DNA of 64,000 nucleotides. It comes from Opitutaceae bacterium. GTDB taxonomy: Bacteria; Verrucomicrobiota; Verrucomicrobiia; Opitutales; Opitutaceae. The stretch lies in the NCBI GenBank assembly GCA_015075305.1, contig JABTUS010000001.1, positions 248,001 through 312,000 on the forward strand. Reading direction: 5' to 3'. Both the position numbers and the translations under genes were made by a program. Shown here one piece after another: positions 1 through 7,423 of the stretch; the first letter of the stretch is position 1, and the number at the start of each line of letters is the position of its first letter. The notes below the pieces were generated by a model. The model ran no database searches. It was not told where the DNA came from and saw only the letters and a list, made by a program, of their open reading frames with translations.

Positions 1-2
1 GC

Positions 3-1973
3 CAGTTTGCCTACAATGGACGCGGGGAGTTGACTGCGGGCATCGGCTACCTCGGGATCAATGTCACCAGCCAGGCTGCGCCCCTGCCAGGTCGCCGGCA
101 TGAATACGCCTACGATTCCATCGGCAACCGCCAGTGGTCGAACAGCACAGGCGTCAGCGCGCTGCGCGACGATTACACGGCCAATGCGCTGAACCAGTAC
201 GTGGCGCGTGAGAACAACACGCTATCACTCTCAGGTACGGCGACCACCGATGCGGTGGTCGCCGTCAAGGGCCGCACGGTGACGGCTGGGCGGCAAGGGC
301 GGTTCTGGAGCGACGAGGTGACGGTTTCGAATGTGCTCGGTCCGTGGGCGGGTCCGCTTTCGGTCTACGCCACGAAGCCCTCGGGCGGGAGCAATGTCAT
401 GCGCATAGACTCGCGCGCGGCGCAGTTGCCCGCGGTGTCCCAGAGCTTCAGTTACGATCTCGATGGCAACACGCTCTCGGATGGGATCTGGGAGTACCAG
501 TGGGATGCCGAGAACCGGCTTGTCCGCTTGGAAACAACGGTAGCTGCCAGAAGCGCCGGCTTCGCGCATCGCATCCTGAATTTCACGTACGACTACCTCG
601 GACGCCGCGTCCAGAAGCAGGTGATGGACGGCGTCACCTCGACGGAGCTTTCGTCGCAACGCTTCATCTACAATGGCTGGGATGTGATCGCGGAATATTC
701 CGTGTCGGCGGGCACGACCTTGGACAAGCTCCAGCGCACCTATGCGTGGGGCATTGACCTTGCGTCATCGCTGACAAAGGCTGGCGGCGTGGGCGCCCTG
801 CTGCAATTTGCGAACACGCCGACCGGCCAGACCTACCTGCCGACCTACGACGGCAACGGCAACGTGGCGTCGCTCGTCAACCTCGGCACCGGAGCCCTCG
901 CCGCGTCCTACGAATACACGCCTTTCGGCGAAATGCTCCGCGACGAAGTGCTGGACAACGCCGTCAGTACGTATGCCTTCAAGTTCTCGACCAAGTGGCG
1001 GGATGCGGAGACTGGTTGGTCGTATTATGGGCGACGGTACTATGACGCCAGAAATGGGCGGTTTATTGGGCGAGATCCCGCAGGGGAGAAGGGCGGATTG
1101 AATTTGTACGGGTTTGTTCAAAATGATGTAGTTAATAGAATCGACAAGAACGGATGTACACCTTTGATCAGTGCAGGGCTTAGCGCTTTGGTTGATTTCG
1201 GCGTCCAATTATACTTCAACGGTTGGGACCTCACAGAAGTCAACTATGCTCAAATTGGAGTTACTTTTGCAGTTGGACTGACTGGGTTTGGTGCGATTTC
1301 GGCGATGACTAGTGCTATAAAAGCTGCGAGACTGGCTAAGCTCGCAAAAACTGCTGAACGTATTTGGCAGAATCAAAATGGCACGCTTATTGGTCTTCCA
1401 ATGACGACCATAGTTCGCCAAGAAGCCCTCGACGCAATTGTCGCAGAAGGGATGGCAGGAGTAGCGTTAGGTGCTGCAGCAGCAATAGTAGAGGAAGTCG
1501 GAAAAAAGTTGGTAGGCAGTGACAATGCGCCAAGTGATCAGGTCGATTCACAAGGCCCCGGCTCATCAAACCCGGCTCCTAGTGTGGAAAGGACTCTCTC
1601 CACAGGCTATAGAGTAGTGCAACCGTCGCCAGGGGACGACGGAGTTCGCGTATACTTCTTCAGCACTTCATTAAGATCAGCTAGCTCGTCGTCCGCGTCG
1701 GGTGAAATATTTGGACAAGGAATGGTCTCAGGGGCTCCCGCCATTGGGATGGCTCCAATGATAGTTACTCCAGATTCAAATCCTTCGAAGAGCGGTCAAG
1801 GTGGAACCAGTGGGTCTGGAAGCAAAGGGAATGACGGAAGAAAGAGTGACAATGATAGGAAAAGTGATGAAGAGGAAGAAGACGACGGAAATGCCATCTT
1901 TGTTTCCCCGTGGGAATTGAATATATCCGCGCACGATGATTTGGTAAAACTGAGGGAGCTTCATTTGAATTGA
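3..1973 (+). CDS. Rhs-repeat polymorphic toxin, 5'-truncated by window edge
   Basis: This is the C-terminal part (about 656 residues) of an RHS/YD-repeat protein. The frame is open to the left edge, so the real start lies outside the window. YD-type repeats are visible (HEYAYDSIGN, YDLDGNTLSDG, FTYDYLGRRVQKQ) and lead into the RHS-associated core boundary GRFIGRDPAGEKGG near nt 1060-1100. The variable tip begins after IDKNG (about nt 1155). It has two hydrophobic stretches, then a Gly/Ser-rich and acidic tail (nt 1790-1900), and I recognise no catalytic motif in it. Base composition drops clearly at the core/tip junction, as expected for exchanged Rhs tips. The core is duplicated almost exactly at 4279-5260. 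Family knowledge: Rhs proteins encapsulate and deliver a C-terminal toxin, often through type VI secretion. The tip activity is unknown. Confidence 0.9.
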   Translation, partial: QFAYNGRGELTAGIGYLGINVTSQAAPLPGRRHEYAYDSIGNRQWSNSTGVSALRDDYTANALNQYVARENNTLSLSGTATTDAVVAVKGRTVTAGRQGRFWSDEVTVSNVLGPWAGPLSVYATKPSGGSNVMRIDSRAAQLPAVSQSFSYDLDGNTLSDGIWEYQWDAENRLVRLETTVAARSAGFAHRILNFTYDYLGRRVQKQVMDGVTSTELSSQRFIYNGWDVIAEYSVSAGTTLDKLQRTYAWGIDLASSLTKAGGVGALLQFANTPTGQTYLPTYDGNGNVASLVNLGTGALAASYEYTPFGEMLRDEVLDNAVSTYAFKFSTKWRDAETGWSYYGRRYYDARNGRFIGRDPAGEKGGLNLYGFVQNDVVNRIDKNGCTPLISAGLSALVDFGVQLYFNGWDLTEVNYAQIGVTFAVGLTGFGAISAMTSAIKAARLAKLAKTAERIWQNQNGTLIGLPMTTIVRQEALDAIVAEGMAGVALGAAAAIVEEVGKKLVGSDNAPSDQVDSQGPGSSNPAPSVERTLSTGYRVVQPSPGDDGVRVYFFSTSLRSASSSSASGEIFGQGMVSGAPAIGMAPMIVTPDSNPSKSGQGGTSGSGSKGNDGRKSDNDRKSDEEEEDDGNAIFVSPWELNISAHDDLVKLRELHLN

Positions 1974-1981
1974 TCATTGAT

Positions 1982-2335
1982 ATGCGTGAAGCGATAGATC
2001 AATTGCCTTGGCTTGGGAAATCCGTTTTGGCGAAAGCACTATTCTTAATCCTGGTAGTTGGATTGTATTTTGCTATTAATAGAGTCTTTGGTAAACAGAG
2101 AGAGCTGGGTAAGCGAGTGATTCTGTTTCTTGGAGGTGGAGCATTCACTATTATGGGTGTATTCTTGTTTTTATATGCATTTTCTATAATTTATACTAAA
2201 GGTCTTAAGGCGATGACGATTAGTCTTCTTGCCTCTGTTTTTGTTCTTTGTGGCCTGTGGCTCGTAATTGTGTCGCTATTTGCGTCCAATGGCTATGTTT
2301 CGAATGTACTTTATGATTTCCTGAGGGGATTGTAG
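1982..2335 (+). CDS. small membrane protein, candidate Rhs immunity protein
   Basis: This 117-residue protein follows the Rhs toxin directly. It has three hydrophobic segments (about residues 14-32, 43-65 and 72-95) and no domain I recognise. I chose the ATG at 1982. A TTG at 1970 that overlaps the Rhs stop (TTGA) is an alternative and sits better behind the GAGGGAG at 1951-1957. The gene shares the AT-rich composition of the adjacent Rhs tip and differs from the GC-rich core, so the two probably arrived together. Position right behind a toxin tip is the classic place for the cognate immunity gene. A membrane immunity protein would suit a tip with hydrophobic segments. The function is inferred from position only. 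Confidence 0.6.
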   Translation: MREAIDQLPWLGKSVLAKALFLILVVGLYFAINRVFGKQRELGKRVILFLGGGAFTIMGVFLFLYAFSIIYTKGLKAMTISLLASVFVLCGLWLVIVSLFASNGYVSNVLYDFLRGL

Positions 2336-2375
2336 AACACCCCCACAAGTCATTCCCGGTAGGGCTCAGCCAAAG

Positions 2376-2386
2376 GGGTCAAACTT
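2376..2386. repeat. 11-bp target-site duplication, left copy
   Basis: GGGTCAAACTT stands immediately left of the IS end and is repeated exactly at 4238-4248. A related uninterrupted sequence exists at 6712-6740. Confidence 0.85.
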
Positions 2387-2395
2387 GAATGGCGC

Positions 2396-2728
2396 TTAGA
2401 TAAGGCGTAAAACTTTTTTGTTGAGAGGTTTGCGGCGGACTGGATCCGGGAAGCGAGCGCGCATGATTTGACGGGATAGCCTGTACATTTCCGCGAGGAT
2501 TTTTTTGAGACGGCGGTGTTCGGCAATGGCTTGATCAAACCAGTCGGCCTGTTCCTCTGACAATGCGAGGCTGACTGTCTTTGCGTTCACTTTTGTTGAC
2601 CAGTGAAAACGATTTCCAGGCCGGCCCGGGGGGCGTCGGTAAACTGAACCTTGGCTGAGGGGACCCAGGCTTGCGAGTTCGGCCCGAAGCTGGGCGTAGC
2701 GTTGTTCCAGTCTGTCAATCGAGGGCAT
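2396..2728 (-). CDS. DUF6788-type protein carried inside the IS
   Basis: This is a 110-residue protein starting at the ATG at 2728 (MPSIDRLEQRY). A longer start at 2791 would run into the divergent transposase. The layout matches what I know of DUF6788: an N-terminal helix ending in LRAELASLGPLSQGS, a middle segment with WSTKVNAKTVSLALSEEQ, then a basic helical C-terminus. Such proteins are often found beside DDE transposases, but their role is not known to me; nucleic-acid binding would fit the basic charge. The gene lies wholly inside the IS4 element and is divergent from the transposase, with about 60 bp between the start codons, so it looks like a true passenger gene of the element. Confidence 0.6.
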   Translation of the reverse strand: MPSIDRLEQRYAQLRAELASLGPLSQGSVYRRPPGRPGNRFHWSTKVNAKTVSLALSEEQADWFDQAIAEHRRLKKILAEMYRLSRQIMRARFPDPVRRKPLNKKVLRLI

Positions 2729-2789
2729 CGAGGAATTGTTGGCGATCGAGGGGAACAAAGTCAACACAGGACTGTCGATATACGGCCAC

Positions 2790-4175
2790 ATGCAAACGAC
2801 TCCCTATTTCCCCTCCATGCGGGCGCTCTGCGCCCCTTTGGGCTCCTGCCTCCGGCAGGCCGCCAGTTCAGCCGGTGACCTGGGCGGCCTGTCCGCTCTG
2901 TTCGGATCCTTTTTCCCAGGTCTGCTTGTTTCCTCTGAAAAAGGCCCGGGCAGCCGCAGGCGTCAGTTCGGAAGAGTGGACATCTTCTGGGCCTTTCTCG
3001 CCCAGGTGCTCAGGCGCGGTGATTCATGCCGGGCCGCCTTGATTCGCCTTCAGGCCGCCATGGTGGCGCGAGGCGCCGCCCGGCCTTCCGACAACACCAG
3101 CGCCTACTGCCAGGCTCGCCAGTCCCTTGATCTCTCTTGGCTTCAGTCGCTGTTCGCATCAGTCAACCGATGGTTCACTCCCCGCACTCCCGGCGACTGG
3201 CTCGGACGCACCGTGCGCATCATGGACGGGTCCTGTTTCTCGATGCCTGATTCAGCCGAAAACGCCCGCCAGTTTGACTATCCCGGATGCCAGAAGAAAG
3301 GCTGCGGCTTTCCTCTCGGAAAGTTTGTCGGGTTGTTCTGCCTTCACAGCGGTCACCTGATCACTTTCGCCTACGCAACATGGAAGACCCATGAGCTCAC
3401 GCTGGCCAGAATGATCACCCACCATCTCAAGCCCGGAATGTCCTCTCGCCGACCGCCTCTACTGCGGCTATGAGTTTCTCCCGAGCTGCTGCGCAGAAGG
3501 GTCGACTTCGTCATCCGCCTTCATGGTTCTCGCAAGACCATTCGCAACGGCTGCGGCAGCTGGTGCGAAACCTTCAAGCGCGGACCGAAATCCAAGGGAG
3601 TTTCCCTCGAGCGCCTCCAGCGCATGCCCGGTCAGATCACCGTGCGCCTTGTCCGCTTCAAGGCACCCTGTCGCGGATACCGCACACAAACCATGACAAT
3701 CGCCACCTCCCTGTTGGATCGCTCTGCGTTTCCCGATCACGCCATCGCGGCATTGTACATGCAGCGCTGGCACATCGAATTGCACTACCGCCAGATCAAG
3801 ACCAATCTCGGACTGGATGTTCTTCGCGGGCTTTCCCCCGCCACAGTCGAGCGGGAGCTTTGGATGCACGCCATCGCCTACAATCTGATCCGCGCACTCA
3901 TGCTCAAGGGCGCATTGACCGGCCAGATTCCCGTGGCGCGCCTCAGTTTCAAGGGCACCCTCGATCTTCTCATGAGCTGGGCGCCACTTGCGACACGCAA
4001 GCGACTCCTGCGTCATTTGAAGCAGGAACTGATTGATCGCATCATCTTCGATCTCGTCCCCTTCCGCCCCGGTCGCTCCGAACCACGGGCAAAAAAGCGC
4101 CGACCGAAAAACTACCAGTTCCTCACCAAACCTCGTCACATCTTCCGCGTATCTGCTTCTCGTGCCCTCAAATAA
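2790..4175 (+). pseudogene. IS4-family DDE transposase, broken by frameshifts
   Basis: The transposase reads from about 2790 in one frame. It carries the first catalytic Asp in RIMDGSCFSMPD and, near the end, the IS4 signature Y(2)R(3)E(6)K as YMQRWHIELHYRQIK. Between 3445 and 3480 the homologous reading (LADRLYCGYEFL, with the second catalytic Asp) is in another frame. The original frame hits a TGA at 3471-3473, and coding resumes in it at 3483. Single-base losses near 3435, 3445 and 3481 would explain this. The protein therefore cannot be made as one active enzyme unless these are sequencing errors. The C-terminus FRVSASRALK recurs as FRVSSSRALK in a remnant at 8590-8692. Confidence 0.85.
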
Positions 4176-4237
4176 TGCTTCCCTTCTCGCAACCATCACT
4201 GGATCGCTCCCCCTCGGGGCTTAACTTAGCGCCATTC

Positions 4238-4248
4238 GGGTCAAACTT
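4238..4248. repeat. 11-bp target-site duplication, right copy
   Basis: GGGTCAAACTT stands immediately right of the IS end and is identical to 2376-2386. It continues as CACCTTT, as in the uninterrupted relative at 6721-6738. Confidence 0.85.
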
Positions 4249-4278
4249 CACCTTTGGCATTATTCAATCCCAAGTGGC

Positions 4279-6212
4279 CATGAATACGCCTACGACTCCA
4301 TCGGCAACCGGCAGTAGTCCAACAGCACCGGAGTCAGCGGGCTACGCGACGACTACACGGCCAATGCGCTCAATCAGTACGTGGCGCGTGAGAACAACAC
4401 GCTCTCCCTATCGGGCACTGCTACGACCGATTCGGTCGTGGCGGTCAAGGGCCGCACCGCGACGGCTGGGCGGCAGGGGCGGTTCTGGAGCGACGAGGTG
4501 ACGGTCTCGAACGTGCTCGGTCCTTGGGCGGGTCCGCTTGCGGTTTACGCGACGAACCCTGCGGGCGGGAGCAATGTGATGCGCATAGACTCGCGCGCGG
4601 CGCAGTTGCCCGCGGTGTCCCAGAGCTTCAGTTACGATCTCGATGGCAACACGCTCTCGGATGGGATCTGGGAGTACCAATGGGATGCCGAGAACCGGCT
4701 CGTTCGTCTGGAAACAACAGTAGCCGCCAGAACCGCAGGCTTCGCGCATCGCATCCTTAATTTCACGTACGACTACCTCGGGCGCCGCGTCCAGAAGCAG
4801 GTGATGGACGGCGTCACCTCGACGGAAATTTCATCGCAGCGCTTCATCTACAATGGCTGGGATGTGATCGCGGAATATTCCGTGTCGGCGGGCACAACTT
4901 TGGACAAGCTCCAGCGCACCTACGCGTGGGGCATTGACCTTGCGTCATCGCTGACAAAGGCTGGCGGCGTGGGAGCCCTGCTGCAATTTGCGAACACGCC
5001 AACCGGCCAGAGCTACCTGCCGACCTACGACGGCAGGAACGTGGCGTCCCTCGTCAACCTCGGCACGGGAGCCCTCGCGGCCGCCTACGAATACACCCCT
5101 TCGGCGAAATGCTCCGCGACGAGGTGCTGGACAATGCCGTCAGTACGTATGCCTTCAAGTTCTCGTCCAAGTGGTGGGACGCCGAGACCGGCTGGTCGTA
5201 TTATGGGCGAAGGTATTATGACGCGAGGATGGGGCGGTTCGTCGGAAGGGATCCAATTGGGGAGGAAGGTGGGATCAACCTGTATGCTTTCGTGAGAAAC
5301 AATCCGGTTGATCGCTGGGATATGCTGGGCATGGAAGATCCGGTGACTTTTGATCCGTTTGAGTATTTGGCTAGTTTGCCGGAGAACTTGAGAAACGATC
5401 TACAACTGCGTTTGGCTACCAACACCGGCCTCGCGGACTGGTTTTTCGGCGGCCAAGGATCGTATTTTGACGATGAAGGCGATGAAATGAATCTCGGGAA
5501 TCTGTTCGGCGACGGTTCGATGAACTTGATGTATGACGGTATAGCTTCCGGCACGATCGATTCTTTTGGTGTGAGCAATGCAATGATTGCCGGTCGCCAG
5601 TTGGATCTGCTCGCAGAGGCAGCAAGAAATCTGCAGGTCCCGAACAGTGGAGGCCTTGCGGCAATCGGAAAGGCATCGCAGTTTGGAACGGGCACCTTGT
5701 TGAAGCCAGGAGCGGTTCCCGAGGTCGATGCGATGCTCACAAACGACAATGTCGTAAACCAACTCGGCGTACTGTATGGGCTAAACCAGAACTACGGTAT
5801 CCAGCAGAACGGTGGTAACGTTAGCGTGACTGAGTTCTTTGCCACCATTAACGGCACCTCTGCTACGTCGAATACATTGTACGGGAACACAATCACACTC
5901 TCATCGACTGACTTCGATGCTGGTGGCTGGACCGCCTCAGTCACACCCAGATTCACGATGGTCGATTTGACGGCTGTTGCACACACCCATCCAATCAACG
6001 GGGTGCCAAGCGATGGACATGACTTTGCTTTCCAGTTGCCTGTTCTCAGCTCAAGTGGTGTATGGTCGATTATTGTAACACCATCGAACGTCTACTTCAC
6101 CGGTCCCCAACAAGGGCAGTATTATTACTTGCCAGCGTCGGACTTCATCAACGCGGGGAAAGCAAATAACACAACGGTCACGATTCCTGCGCAGCCTCTC
6201 CCCGGCCCATGA
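4279..6212 (+). pseudogene. orphan Rhs C-terminal cassette with disrupted core
   Basis: From 4279 the sequence repeats the first Rhs core (nt 109-1080) almost base for base, without the N-terminal part of a full Rhs gene. Three lesions are visible against the first copy: a TAG at 4315-4317 where copy 1 has TGG, a 3-bp deletion near 5035, and loss of one T near 5100 (cctttcggc to ccttcggc) that shifts the frame. After the shift the core end GRFVGRDPIGEEGG leads into a different tip. This is the arrangement known for displaced Rhs tip cassettes: a core fragment giving homology, then an alternative toxin tip and its immunity gene. It would become expressible only by recombining with an intact core. 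Confidence 0.85.
5109..6212 (+). CDS. Rhs core end plus JAB/JAMM-like toxin tip
   Basis: This is the open part of the orphan cassette, 367 residues from an ATG inside the core, so it is not necessarily a natural start. Residues 1-75 are RHS core (YGRRYYDARMGRFVGRDPI). The tip after LGMEDPV is about 290 residues. Near its end stands HTHPINGVPSDGHD, which resembles the metal-binding HxHP...S...D motif of JAB/JAMM peptidases, followed by two predicted strands (SIIVTPSNVYFTGP). A Glu in TEFFATING, about 70 residues upstream, could be the catalytic Glu. JAB-like domains are known toxin tips in polymorphic toxin systems. Peptidase activity is inferred from this motif only. DUF4329-like domains are an alternative assignment. 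Confidence 0.6.
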   Translation: MLRDEVLDNAVSTYAFKFSSKWWDAETGWSYYGRRYYDARMGRFVGRDPIGEEGGINLYAFVRNNPVDRWDMLGMEDPVTFDPFEYLASLPENLRNDLQLRLATNTGLADWFFGGQGSYFDDEGDEMNLGNLFGDGSMNLMYDGIASGTIDSFGVSNAMIAGRQLDLLAEAARNLQVPNSGGLAAIGKASQFGTGTLLKPGAVPEVDAMLTNDNVVNQLGVLYGLNQNYGIQQNGGNVSVTEFFATINGTSATSNTLYGNTITLSSTDFDAGGWTASVTPRFTMVDLTAVAHTHPINGVPSDGHDFAFQLPVLSSSGVWSIIVTPSNVYFTGPQQGQYYYLPASDFINAGKANNTTVTIPAQPLPGP

Positions 6213-6625
6213 AAACGACCAACCGCCATGTTTTCCTCGTCGCATTGAACGTGCTGACGGCCTTGGTGCAGTTGGGAGCAGACGAGCCAAAAGCAAAGAA
6301 AGAGGAGCAAGTGCAATTAGAACCGTTTGCCCACGAATTTTACTGGGAGACCTTCGTCGTTACGAAGGACGCGCCCGTATCGCCGGATGGGCGTTATCGC
6401 CTGAAGAAAGTCACTCGCTGCGGTTTGGTCGAATTGATCTTTTCGTCCTCTCCGACTGAATCGGAAACCATTGTGGTGAAGCCGACACCGAAAAAACCGA
6501 AGAAAGGTGCGCGTCCTCCGACCATCGTGGTTGTCGAATCAGACGCCAAAGCTCAGACAGCGACGATCAAAGAGCTTCGGATGAATAGTCATTTCCACAG
6601 GGTCGGCCCCGAACGTTTGTGGTGA
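6209..6625 (+). CDS. putative immunity protein of the JAB-like tip
   Basis: This 138-residue protein starts with an ATG that overlaps the stop of the tip (ATGA), the tight coupling typical of toxin/immunity pairs. The N-terminus (MKTTNRHVFLVALNVLTALVQLG) looks like a signal peptide or membrane anchor. A charged body with a Lys/Pro stretch (KPTPKKPKKGARPP) follows. No family is recognised. The last codons (HRVGPERLW, stop) fall inside a 24-bp sequence at 6600-6624 that recurs at 6801-6824, so the 3' end may have been remodelled by rearrangement and the protein may be truncated or have a foreign tail. An exported immunity protein would fit a toxin acting in the periplasm, but this is inference. 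Confidence 0.5.
   Translation: MKTTNRHVFLVALNVLTALVQLGADEPKAKKEEQVQLEPFAHEFYWETFVVTKDAPVSPDGRYRLKKVTRCGLVELIFSSSPTESETIVVKPTPKKPKKGARPPTIVVVESDAKAQTATIKELRMNSHFHRVGPERLW
6600..6624. repeat. short direct repeat, copy 1 (partner 6801-6824)
   Basis: gggtcggccccgaacgtttg followed by tggtg recurs as gggtcgaccctaacgtttg followed by tggtg. The two copies bracket a 176-bp piece that contains an Rhs scrap and the GGGTCAAACTT sequence. Confidence 0.7.
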
Positions 6626-6661
6626 TCAAGAAGGCCGAGAGCACTCGAGGCGGGTTCCGCC

Positions 6662-6711
6662 TACCTGAACTTTGGCGACGCCACCAACCGACAGTTTGCC
6701 TACAATGGGCA
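6662..6711 (+). pseudogene. Rhs core scrap 1
   Basis: Reads YLNFGDATNRQFAYNGH, which matches the start of the window (QFAYNGRGEL, nt 3-32). The match breaks off into the cagccaaag-gggtcaaactt sequence found at the IS4 insertion site. It is a non-coding relic. Confidence 0.75.
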
Positions 6712-6800
6712 CAGCCAAAGGGGTCAAACTTCACCTTTCGCACTTTTGAAGACCAAACGACCATCGGTAATTTTAACGGCATGAAGGAGTCATTCTCAAT

Positions 6801-6824
6801 GGGTCGACCCTAACGTTTGTGGTG
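6801..6824. repeat. short direct repeat, copy 2 (partner 6600-6624)
   Basis: gggtcgaccctaacgtttg followed by tggtg. See the partner copy. Confidence 0.7.
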
Positions 6825-6848
6825 TTCGAGATGACCATGAATGCTGCA

Positions 6849-6981
6849 GTAGGGCTCCGCATATACGGGCTATGGCGACGCCACAAACCGCCAGTTTGCC
6901 TGCAATGGACGCGGGGAATTGACCGCGGGCATCGGCTACCTCGGCACGAATGTGACGAGCCAGGCCGCGCGGCTGCCGGAG
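6849..6981 (+). pseudogene. Rhs core scrap 2
   Basis: From about 6870 it reads GDATNRQFACNGRGELTAG and then IGYLGTNVTSQAARLPE, the same segment as nt 3-95 of the first Rhs gene. It ends abruptly at a 140-bp repeat. It shows that at least four copies or pieces of this core lie in 7 kb. Confidence 0.8.
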
Positions 6982-6994
6982 TGTCATCGCGCCT

Positions 6995-7135
6995 GTGATG
7001 GGAATTTCACTCGGAAAAACGAGCCGTAATCGGGTACATCGGCAATTGAGATCACATTGTGCGATGCTGTGGGGGAATTGAGCCGGCGGCGTCTCGCGAC
7101 GTACGTCCCCTGGTCACGACTGAGCGTGCCCCTGC
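6995..7135 (+). repeat. 140-bp dispersed repeat, copy A
   Basis: Aligns along its length with 9616-9757 at roughly three bases in four, with shared blocks such as ctcggaaaaac, gtgcgatgctg and ggcggcgtctcgcgacgtac. The last 24 bases are a divergent copy of the GGAGGGGCACGC unit (reverse orientation) that is abundant at 51-64 kb. The stretch 7136-7423 holds no gene I can support and is probably the 3' flank of the IS110 element. Confidence 0.75.
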
Positions 7136-7423
7136 TATGAAGCCGTAATGGGCAAGCGAAAAAAGCTACGCCCTTCGCACGCTATGGACGTGCGTTGAAA
7201 AAAGAGAATTGGGATTGTGGCGCCGGGGACGTTCTCCGCCGCTGACACGTCAGCGCAACTGACGGTCCAACCTGCTATCCAAAGCGCGTGATGTGCGCCG
7301 TTAAGATGACTTATGCGGAAAGAGTAGTGGCGGAAACAAAGCGGTTCGATCTCCAAGACGGGGTTCACCCAAGGGGCACGACGAACACACTCCGCCCCCG
7401 CCACCAAAGTCCCATTTAGGCGC

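Larger units (their letters stand above)
2387..4237 (+). mobile_element. IS4-family insertion sequence, 1851 bp
   Basis: The left end reads GAATGGCGCTTAG and the right end, reverse-complemented, reads GAATGGCGCTAAG, a 12/13 match. Both ends are flanked by GGGTCAAACTT, an 11-bp duplication of a length known for IS4-family elements. The element carries a transposase reading right (now broken) and a DUF6788 gene reading left whose stop lies 9 bp from the left end. It interrupts sequence between the first Rhs toxin/immunity pair and an orphan Rhs cassette. Confidence 0.85.
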
